From the NCBI GenBank assembly GCA_035578155.1, contig JAPWDM010000009.1, positions 3,446,001 through 3,510,000 on the forward strand: a stretch of 64,000 bases of DNA, written 5' to 3'. Source of the stretch: Brachynemurus nebulosus. Lineage: Eukaryota > Arthropoda > Insecta > Neuroptera > Myrmeleontidae. Made by a program: the position numbers and the translations under genes. This document shows positions 22,255 through 34,200 of the stretch, one piece after another; position 1 is the stretch's first letter, and each line of letters begins with the position of its first letter. The notes beneath the pieces are model-generated. The model was not told the DNA's origin and made no database searches. It was given only the letters and a program-made list of their open reading frames with translations.

Positions 22255-25200
22255 ATTCAAAATTTTTTGTAGACTCTCTTGATAATAGTGTTAATAGGCA
22301 AAGAAATAAAAGAAGTTCATTGGCAAACGAATTCGAAATATTGGAAACAAAATATAGAAGTATGAATTGTGACAACTCAGAATTTTTAAATCCACACAAA
22401 ATTACCGCATGCCAGAATCTTCTGAAACAAATGAGTCAATATTACACAAATATTTATGACAATTTCTACCAGACACTGATGGTTCCAGCACAGGAACCAG
22501 CTCAGTTAGTGGACAATTCATTTTTCATAACTGACAACAATTGGATTCCAATTGTCACAACTGCAGCAACCGACAAATCAGTACCACTGGCAAATGAATT
22601 TGAAGTATTAGAAACAAAATATAAAAGTATGAATTGCGATAGCACAAAATTTTTGAATTCATACAAAATTAAAGCATGCCAAAATCTTCTGAAACAAATG
22701 AGTCAATATTACACAAATATTAATGACAATTTCCATCGGACACCAGTAGTTCCTGAACAGGAACCAGCTCAATTTGCGGACAATTCATTTTCTGTAAACG
22801 AGGACGATTGGGTTCCAATTGTCACAACTGTTGCAATTGATAAGCCCACATCGCTTGATTTCGATTTACTTCATGGTGACGGCCAAAATCCATCAAAATT
22901 TGATGATTCCAAAGCCAATAGTTTTGTATTCAGTAACAAAGACAAGGCCCGATTTAACTTTGTACCCCTCTACGAAAGTGTGCCAGTTGAAGTGTTAAAG
23001 TATTCCTCAGCCTCCACAATACCAAGTGTAGCAACTACTTCAATGCCAACCAAAAATGATTCTGGAGCTTTAGCATTAACTGAACCCAAAAATTCGGAGA
23101 TAATTATTGGAAAATCTGTGACCAGTAATTTCAACAATGCACAATTACACCCAGAATCAAAAGGAAGGAGGGATCCATGTAAAACTACCAGAACTGAATG
23201 TTCTACTACTACTCTTGCAACTAGCTGTTCAATACCGACTGATGAAAATGTTGACGACAATCAAGTAGAAATTCCGACCGGGGATGAAATTATAACCAGT
23301 TATCCAGAAAATGGTGGTACAATACCAATTTTCATCAACAATTCATTGCTCGAAATTACGCCAACAGAACTAGTGCCACCCGTTATGGACGATTTTGGAT
23401 ACTTGAACCAGTTTTTAACATCGCCAGAGGAACCAGTGGTAAACGTTACGTTAGGAGATGAAATTTTAACGAATGATTCTGTACCTGAAATCGGTAATTC
23501 TTCTTCAGTAACAGCACCGTTATTAGTGAATGAAAATGCGACCAAAACTTCTGTGATTGGTGTTAACCCTAGTGAAAAATTAAACTCAACAAACGGAACT
23601 ACAACGCCAGTTTTTAATAATTCACTAAAACACGAATATATCAGTGAAGCTCCAACCAATTTACCGCCAGGTGTCAGCCCTAACACTACTTCAAGCATAA
23701 ATGCCACTGAACAAACTTCGCCAACTAGTGGTAACAATTTAAACGAAACTTCAACAACAACTAACACCACCGTAAATTCATCTGAAAAACCTGAAAATTC
23801 AACAGTTAGTGGTAGTACAAATAATACCATAAATAAAAGTGAATTACCATCAAATACTTCAGTAAATACTACTGGACAAACTTCATCAACTGTGTCTTCG
23901 AAAACACCTGAAAATTCGACAGCTGGTACAAATAATGAAGATGATCTGCCAGAATTTGCTTCAGCGCCTAATATAAGCGTTAATGCAAAAGTGACTCCCA
24001 AGCTAAAAAAAGCTGAAGGAATTTCAGCGCAAGCTCAAATTCTAGCCATACCATCATCTCCTAAAAATGAAAACGCTTCCGAACTTCCAACATCAATTCC
24101 AACAAAACCAGAAAACCTTTCATCAATAACAGACACTGAAGTAGATTTTTTAAATTTGGAATCGGTTACCCCATCATTAGTAAATACAAACGTGACAAAT
24201 GACACTCCCCTGAATGTTAATTCGACCCCTATAACTATGTTAGAATCTGAAATGGCAAATGATTTTTTAGCTCCAGAATCGAATTTTTCGCTCGCTAATA
24301 AAATGATTGCCGCGCCTCGAGGTGATAATTTAATGAACGATTTAAATATCGACAGAGAAATTGCATTGACAGAGAAAACTGAATGCACAACAACCACAAC
24401 ATGCGAACCTGAGGTTCCCACTGAAGTCTTCGAACCAATTGTAACAAGAGTAGAGTCTTCACCTGAATCTACACCCGCCAATTTGTGTCCGGAACTTGAA
24501 TTTTTAACATCGACCGAAAATTGTACAAAACCTTGCTTGCAAGTACCATCAGAACCACCAAATCCCTGCCGACCACAAAAACCAACAGAAAATGTAACTT
24601 CATCCACAACTGAAGTTACTGACTCAATTGACTTTCTGTCAAATAACAATTTAATTAGTCCAAAAGATAAATTAGCGGGTGAAGAGTTTCTTCCGAATGA
24701 TCTACCGTATCAGAATAACACTATAGGTTATATATCACCTCTTGATTCACAAGAACCGACTGAAAATACGCCTAACAATGTAACTCTGAACATTGCAAAT
24801 TGTACCAAGGAAATACCAGTAAATACAACAATGAAACTGAATGAAACAACAATTGAAAATTCAAATAAAACAGACGTTACGAACTCAACAAATAGTCTAC
24901 CACATCAAAATAGCACTACATCACCAATTAATTCAAATTCAACAACCGTGACTGACTTGGGAAGTTCACCGGAATCTGCTGAAAAAACTTCTAACAACAC
25001 AATTACTGCACTTACTAAAGCTGTAAACGTTACAAATTCGAACGAAGAAATACCATTAAATAAAACAACCGAACCAACTAACACAACAATCGGAAATTCA
25101 AATAAAACAGATCTTACGAATTCAACAAGTGACGAATTAAATCAGAATACTCAACCATATCAAAACAGTACTGCAAATTATACAACACCTTCCCAAGGAG

Positions 25201-28200
25201 CCATCGAAAATACAACAACTGAAGTGACTAAAATAACAATTGAAAATTCAAAAAATAAAACAGATGCTACGAACTCAACAAGTGACGAATTAAATCAGAA
25301 TACTCAACCATATCAAAACAGTACTACCAATCATACATCACCTTCCCAAGGAGCCATCGAAAATACAACAACTGAAGTGACTAAAATAACAATGGAAAAT
25401 TCAAATAAAACAGACGCTACAAATTCAACCAGCAATTCGGAACAACAGTCGAATTCAACATCTTCAAGCAGTGTATCCACGACAGTATTAAGTAGTTCGG
25501 CAATACCAGATGCAAAATTTCGTAACGAGCCAGTAAATGAAGAAATGTATGTTTCCAATGTTGAATTAAAAAAGTCGGAAATTACAGAACCGTCTGAAAT
25601 ACATAATTTATCCGAGTTAACTTCACAATCGTTATCAAAAGGTGTAGATAAAACAAAGATGGAGCTTAGTACAGGAGCTATTTCCAAAGGTTCTGAAATA
25701 GCGACACCAAAACCGCTTACAACTGAAGTAACTTCAGCCAGTTCTAAATCCGAGCTGTTGGCGACTGAAAAGAAATTGGAAAACATGCTAGCAGATGAGA
25801 AAGGCACTTCGCCTAAATCGGAAATTTCGAATGTTGAAACTTCAATACAAGCTTCTTCTAAATACACGAATAATTTAATGCAGTCGCAGTCCACACAGAC
25901 TGTGGACGTCAAAAATGTGGATTCTAGTTCAAAAACAGTGGGAATCGCAACAAAACAGGTAGGACACTTAATCTCTGTACTATCTTCACAAAGTGCAAGT
26001 GCTGAGGACATACATTCTAGCACAGCAAAATATTTAAACTCAAAAATATTGCCAGAGTCATCTCAAATTAAAAGTGCAAAGAATTTAAAAGATAGTCCAG
26101 AAACTGCGGGAACTATTCCTAAAAGTTCTAAAGTAATTTTCGAAATTACAACAATTACAACGCTAAAACCGCTTACAACTGAAGCAACTTCGACTAGTTC
26201 GGAATTCGATCTGTTGACGATTGAAAGGAAATTGGGAAACATGCAAGTAGAAGAAAAATTCACGAAAGTATTATCAGGACCAAGCCCAACATTGGAACAG
26301 TTATTAGCTTCTACTTCTGATACGGTACAGATATCATCTAAATCGGAAACGTCGAATCCCAAAATATCTAATTCGGGAAATTTTTCTCCACCCGCGCCAA
26401 AAATAATCACCGCCGAAACTTCAATATCAGCTTCTCCAAACTACATGAGTAATTTAATTCAGTCACAATCCACACGAATTATCAACGCCAAAAATGTGGA
26501 TTCTAATTCAAAAACAGTAGGGACCACAACAAAATACGTAGGACACATAATTTCCATACTATCTTCACAAACTGCAAATGACAAGGACATACATTCTAGT
26601 ACAGCAAAATATTTGGATCCAAAAATATTGCCAGAGTCATCTCAAATCAAAAGTACGATCAACTTAAAATATAGCCCAGAAACTACAGGAGCTACTCTTA
26701 ACAGTCCTGAAGTGGTCTCCGAAACAGTTGCAGCACCAAAACTACTTACAAATTTAAACAAGATGGAACTTACCCCTGGAGCTTTTCTCAAAAGTTTTGA
26801 AATTACTTCTGAAGCAACAACCGTGGCAACTCCAAAACCTCTTACAACTGAAGCAACTTCAACTAGTTCTGAATTCGATCTGCCGATGACGGAAAAAAAA
26901 TTGGGAAACATGCTAATAGAAGAAAAAGCCACGTCTACAAAATCAGAAATTTCGAATGTTGAAACATCTAATCCGGAAAATTATTCTTCGCCGAGGGCAA
27001 AAATAATCACTACTGAAACTTCAATACAAGCTTCTTCTAAATACATGAATAATTTAATGCAATCCCAGTCCACACAAACTATCAACAGCAAAAATATGGA
27101 TTCTCCTTCAAAAACAGCAGGAGCTACAACAAAACATCTAGGACATTTAATCTCCATACTGTCTTCACAAACTGCAAATGCCGCGGGCATAAGTTCTACC
27201 ACAGTAAAATATTTTGATCTTAAAATAATACCACAATCATCTCAAATCAAAAATATCAAGAACTTAAAAAGTAGTCCAACAGAAGCTTTACTAGTAGGTC
27301 CTTTATTATCATCACAATCTACATTAATTCCAAATATTCAAAATGAAAAATCCAGTTCCCAAATATCACCAACATTTACGCAAACTCCATGTACCAAGAA
27401 CACATATCTCAGTCAAAAAATAGTACAGGTAGCGCCAGTATCTTTAATCCATAAAACGGCATCAGATTCTACACAAATCCCCAATAGTGATACAATAGCA
27501 ATTAATCGAAAAATAACAAAAAGACCGTCCAAGTACTTGGGCTTGTTAATTCCATCACAATCACTACGAACTTTAGGCCCCAAAGACTCATACATTAATC
27601 CAAAAATAATCCACGCATCATCAAGATACGTGAACAATTTAGCACCATTACAGTCCGATTCACCAATTGTAAATGTTAAAAAAATCTACGGTAGTGCTAA
27701 AGAATTTTTTCAGCACCACAAAAAATTTGAAGTCGAAAGTACAACAAGAAAAATTTCCAAGAGTTTGACACATCCGTCACTAAAACCAAACGTTCCCTTA
27801 ACCAAAATTTCAGACATTTCCTTCATGAAAACACCCACATCAACCACATCAACTCCAAACATTTCTATACCAACGAATAAAAAAGTATTTATGTGTAAAA
27901 AAATCAATCCATCAAAAATTCAGGAAACTACACCAGTAACAAATCAACAATTTAAAACGACACTACCGTTCCGAAAGATATTGAAAGCTAAAATGATGGC
28001 ACGTGGAAAAGGTGGGTCGAAAATTACAGGCAAAAACACAACTGCAACTTGTTTCAAACAAAAAATTGCTGTCACTGCTAGCTTAAATGAAATCAATGAG
28101 GCACCGTCTCAGACAAATTCCACATCGATAGCAAAAAGTCAAATCAAAATGTTGCCACATAAAATGAAAATGAAATTCAGGAATTATATGAAACATTACA

Positions 28201-31200
28201 CCAATAAACCAAATGATCAACAATATTTGCTAGCCACCATATCTCGTGACAAATTTGATTCGTTTCAAAAAGCCCAAAGTTTCGTGAAATACAATTCAAA
28301 ATCACAAGTTCCCGAAAATGCCCATAACCCTGTTAATGGAAAAGTAGTAAATTTTATTGATTCTAACGAAGATTATGGAAACGACGAACAAATTGAAAAT
28401 CCTTTACTCATACCAGCAAGTTACAAAAGGAAACCCAAACGATTTCTACTCCAGTATATCGATTCGAGTGATGATAATAATTCAAATACAAAAGTAAGGC
28501 GAAAAAGATCCATTCCAGACAATTCTTTGAAACAATCAGTAAATTCCGAATCAAATACCAGTTCTCGCCAGTCTGTAAGTAAAATCCATTTGAATTACCA
28601 AAAAAACTCAAACAACGTTTTCGAGAATAAAGTTTCAACAACAAAATATACACGAATTCCATCAAAAATCACAACCAAAATTTTGGAAAATGTAAAAACG
28701 AATCAACCAACCACCACAAAGCTACCGTTTTCAAATAGCGTAGAACCCAAAGTCAAAAAAATACATAAAAAGGAAGTTAGCACGGATCAAGTAAGTACAA
28801 ATCCGAGCGAAACACTTACCACTACCGATGCTACTGATGCGCTTTATGCATTAATATTATATTTAAATACTACAGTAAAACCACAAGTGCCAGAACAAAG
28901 TTCCACCGAGCAAACCATCGAAAGTGCAATAACAACAACCACAAGTTCGACTGTAGCACCAGGTAAATAAAATTATTTCATTAAATTAAATATTACTGAT
29001 TAGTTAATTGACTTTGGACGCTCCTCTCAAAACAGTAGCTTTGTACCCACCAATTTGATATGACACAAGTGGCGTCACCCTAAAGATATTAAACAAATAT
29101 TCTTTTCTGGTACGTATTTCAAAATTTAACAATAATTTTTTTTTATATTTTTAGAAAGCACCACAATAGATAAAACAGAAGGTCCAAGAAATCAAAGCCC
29201 CAATCATTCAACCGGTAAGTTCCTTAAATTTAACGATTGGCATACGTAACATTAAATCGACAATTAACTTTAAAGAACAAGAAACAACAGAGAAAATTAT
29301 AACTTCCATTTTCGAACGCCATAAACCAAAAACCACAGTCGTAAGCGAATACGGTCCCACTCATTCATCTAAGGAGCTAGAATTCACTGCCCCAACAACT
29401 ACTGAAGCCAGCAAACATTCAGAAGTTGGCTATAAAACAGAGTCGACAACAATAATTCCAAGCAATCCATTAGAGACTGGCGAAATTACAACGTCATCAA
29501 TGGGTGCAGAGAATACTACCGTTTCTAAACCTGAAGACATTTCAGAAATAACTCCGCATTCAAGCCAGTCAACTTCCGAAACTGAAGCCAGTAAATATCC
29601 AGAAGTTAGTCATAAAACGCACTTGACAACGGTTGCAACAATCCCAAGCAATTCATTAGAGACTGGTGAAATTACAACTTCATCAACTGGTGTAGAGAAT
29701 AATACCATTTCCATACCTGAAGAAAGTTCAGAAATAACTTCGAAATCGATGTCAAAATCAACTTCTGGTACGCAAAAACATACAACTGGTAAGTATTCTA
29801 TTAAAAGTTTCTTAAATTTGACAATTGGTATACATAATTTTAAATCGAAAATTAAATTTAAAGAAGTCACGGAAGAAACTACAATTTCACGAAGTGAAAC
29901 TTCCATTTCCCAAGGCCATAAACCAAATACCACAATGGTCAGTGAATACAGTCCCACTCATTCAAACAAAGAGCAAGAGTCCACTGTCCCAGCAACAGCT
30001 GGAGCTAGTCAACTTCCAGAAGTTAGCCATAAAACGCACTCGACAACGGTTACAACAAAAATTTCAAGCAATTCCTTAGAGTCTGGCGGAATTACAACTT
30101 CGCCGACCGGTGTAGAGAATACTACCGATTTTACACCTGAAGAAAGTTCAGAAATAACTCCGAAATCAACTTCTAATACACAAGACCATACAACTGGTAA
30201 GCAATCTGTTGAAAGTTTCTTAAATTTGACGATTCCTAATGCCTAGTATTAAATCAAAAATTAAATTTAAAGAACAAGAAGTCACAGAGGAAACTACAAT
30301 TTCAAGAAATGAAACTTCCATTTCCCAAGGCCATAAACCAAATACCACAATAGTAAGTGAATACCATCCAATTCATCCATCCGAAGAACAGGAACTTACT
30401 ATCCCAACAACTGAAGTCAGTCAACTTCCAGAAGTTAGCCATAAAACGCACTCGACAACGGTTATAACAAAAATTCCAAGCAATTCATTAGAGACTGGCG
30501 AAATTACAACTTCGTCAATGGGTGCAGAGAATACTACCGTTTCTACACCTGAAGAAATTTCAGAAATTACTCCAAAATCAACTTCCGAAACTGATGCCAA
30601 TCAACTTTCAGAAGTTAGTCATAAAACACACTCGACAACGGTTGTAACAATTCCAGGCAATTCATTAGAGACTTCGTCAACTGGTGCAGAGAATACTACC
30701 GTTTTTACACCTGAAAAAATTTCAGAAATAACTTCAAAATCAAGCCAGTCAACTTCCGAAACTGAAGCCAGTCAGCTTTCACAAGTTAGTCATAAAACGC
30801 ACTCGACAACGGTTGCAACAATTCCAAGCAATTCATTAGAAACTTTGTCAGCTGGTGCAAAGATTACTACCGTTTTTACACCTGAAGAAATTTCAGAAAT
30901 TACTCCGAAATCAATGTCGGAAAAAGAAGGCGCAATAGCGTTAGGAAAAGGAAAATCAACTTCCGGGGGTGTGTCTGAAAATTTAGAAGTCACTAGAAAA
31001 TCAACGACAGAAGAAGAAGCTACGTCTGAAACGATGACTAGCATAACACCAGGTAATTAAAATGTAATTAATTTACTGATTTATCAACCGATTTTGGTAC
31101 CAACGCTTCCTGAACAGTAGCTTTGACGAATTTCAACACTACTTAAGTGACATCACTTAAAAACGGATACAAAAATTCGTCTAAAAATTCAGTAATAATT

Positions 31201-34200
31201 TTTTGTTTTTAGAAATCACGAAAATTGCAATAAGTCAAATAAATATATCAAAAATCGAAGAAGGTGCAACGAATGAAACCACCAAACATCCCTTAGGTAA
31301 GTCATCCATTAAAAGTTTCTTAATTTTAACCACAAACACACACAGTTCTACCAATTTGTCTGAAGGGCAGAAATTTACTGTCTCAACAGTAACTGAAAGC
31401 AGAAAAATTCAAGAAACAAGTTATAAAACGCACTCAACAACGATTATTCCAATCTCTACCAATAATTTAAAATTATCCAATATAAGCTCATTAGAAATTA
31501 ATAGTGAAATTGTAACTTTATCAACCGGTGAGATTTCAAAGGACAATACTGTTTCTATACCGGCAGAAACTTCAAAAGTCACTTTGGAAACGGCATCTTC
31601 GGAAGAAGCAAGCCAAACGGAATCAGAAGAAACAATATCAGTTATTGAGGATGCAACTGAAAGTTCAAAAGCCACTTCAGAATTAACTCCAGAAGAAGAA
31701 ACTGTGCTTGTGATTCAAAATTTAACTAAAATTGCTTCAACAGAAGTAGCGGCTTCTGATATAATGTCTGAAGTAACTTCGAAATCTACAATAGAAGAAA
31801 AATCAGAACCGACTAACACTGAAATAATTTCTTCCAGTATTTTTCAAATAAGTACATCTAAAGAAACCACAATAGAGCCAACTGAGAAAGCCACCCAAGT
31901 TTCTTCCCCTTCTAAAGAACATACTTCTAAAGTGACGGAGAACCAAAAGACGGGCTCATTTAAAACTGAGGAAATTACATATTTATCAACGGGAATAATT
32001 TCAGAGAACACTACAATTCCCATACCCGAAGAAACTTCAAAAGTAACTTCTGAATTAACTTCGGAAACAGAAAACGAGACAGAATTCGAACAAACGGAAA
32101 TAACTACAGTAAGTACTGTGCCAGAAGGTAGTCCCTCTGAAATTTCTGCGCCAGCTGAAGTAACTTCAAAAATATCATCAAAGGGAGTAAATAATACAGA
32201 GACGTCTAAAATAATTTCTTCGGCAATCACCAAAGAATTAACTACCACAGAGGTTACTGTCTCAGAAGTGATATCCTCCTCTGAAATTTCTGAAAAATCT
32301 GAGCTAACTTCAAAATCATCATCAAAAAGTGAAAATAGTAAGGAAACGACTAAAATAATCTCTGCAATCACCGAAAAATTAACTACCACAGAGATTACTG
32401 AGATCACCTCTGAAACTTCAACAGCCAAAGAAATTTTGACAAGCGAGAGTATTGAAGGAATATCATTTTCCAAAATACATAGCTCGACAGAGCTAACTGA
32501 ATCGTCGACAGAATCGTCGTTAGAAGATGTAAATAAACCAATGACGACTGAGATAACAACTGTAACCACTGAAGAATCATCAAGCACCCAGCTTCCTAGT
32601 AAAGTTACTTCAGGAACATCCGAAATAACTTCCAACATTTCATATTCGAAACCTTCTGCAACAGAAGGAATTTTGACAAGTAGTGTCTCAGAAGTGATAT
32701 CATCTACTGAAATTTCTGAGCTAACTGAGTTAGCTTCAGAATCATCAGAAAGCGAAAATAATACGGAGGCGTCTAAAAAAATCTCAGCAATCACCGAAGA
32801 ATTAAATATCACAGAGGTTACTGAGATTACCTCTAAAATTTCAGAAATTTTTTCGGAGATTACGACAAAGTCACCTTCAGAAGGTCTAACAACTGAAGGA
32901 ATTTCGACAAGTGCTGAGACAGAAGAGGCACCATTATCGGAAATATATAGTTCGACTGAGTTAACTTCAAAATCGTCGTTAGAAATAGCAAATAAAACAG
33001 CCACGGCTGAAATAACAACTGTAACCACTGAAGAATTAACAAGTATCCACCTTCCTACCGGGGTTACTTCGGAAACTTCAGAAGTGGTTACTTTAACTTT
33101 AAACGTGCTATACCCGAAACCTCCTACAACGGAAGAAATTCTTAATAACAGTGTTTCAGAAATTATATCATCTTCTGAAATTTCTGAGCAAACTGAGCTA
33201 ACTTCAAAATCATCATCAGAAAACGAAAATAATACGGAGACATCTAAAATAATCTCTGCAATTACGGAAGAATTAACTACCACAGAGGTTACTGAAATTA
33301 CTTCTGAAATTTCAGAAATTACTTCGGAAATTACGATAGTTTCACACTCAGAGAGTCTAGCCACTGAAGAAATTCCGACAAGCGAGGGGACAGAAGCGGC
33401 ATCATTTTCTGAAATACATAGTTCGACTGAGCTAACTTCAAAATCGTCGTTAGAAGGAGCAAGTAAAACTGTCACGGCTGCAACCGAAGAAATTCTGACT
33501 AGCAATGTCTCAGAAATTATATCATCTTCTGAAATTTCTGAGCAAACTGAGCTAATTTCAAAATCATCATCAGAAAGTGAAAATAATATAGAGACGTCTG
33601 AAATAATCTCCGCAGTCACGGAAGAATTAACTACCCCAGAGATTACTGAGGTTACCTCTGAAATTTCAGAAATGACATCAGAAACTACGACATTTTCACG
33701 CCCAGAAAGTCTAGTAAGCGAAGGAATTTCAACAAGCCAGGGGACAGAAGCGGTATCATTTTCTGAAATACATAGTTCGACTGAACTAACTTCAAAATCG
33801 TTGTTAGGAGCAAATAAAATAGCTACGGTTCACATGACAACTTCAACCAGTGAAGAATTAACAAGCATCCATCTTCCCACTGGAGTTACTTCGGTAACTT
33901 CCGAAATAGTTACTTTCACTTCAAATGTGTCATACCCGAAACCTTCTGTAACCAAAGAAATTTTGACTAGCAATGTCTCAGAAGTTATATCATCTTCTGA
34001 ATATTCTGAGCAAACTGAGTTAACTTCAGAATCATCATCAGAAAGCGAAAATAATACGGAGACGTCTGAAATAATTTCTGCAATCACGGAAGGATTAACT
34101 AATACAGAGGTTACTAAAATAACCTCTGAAATTTCAGAAATTACTTCGGAGACTACGACAGAGTCACCTCCAGAAAGTCTAGTAACTGAAGGAATTTCGA

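Noticed and set aside
22251..22320. Block 2 as an independent gene starting at 22251
   Set aside because: No ATG, no signal peptide and no room for a promoter or polyadenylation site between it and block 1. A continuous gene with an intron or frameshift is more economical, though not proven.
31844..33619. Long minus-strand open frame (591 codons) opposite the giant exon, and similar ones at 33830-35005 and 37592-39280
   Set aside because: Stop codons are rare on the opposite strand because the plus strand is built of repeated Ser/Thr/Glu codons. There is no start context, splice logic or non-repeat content of its own.
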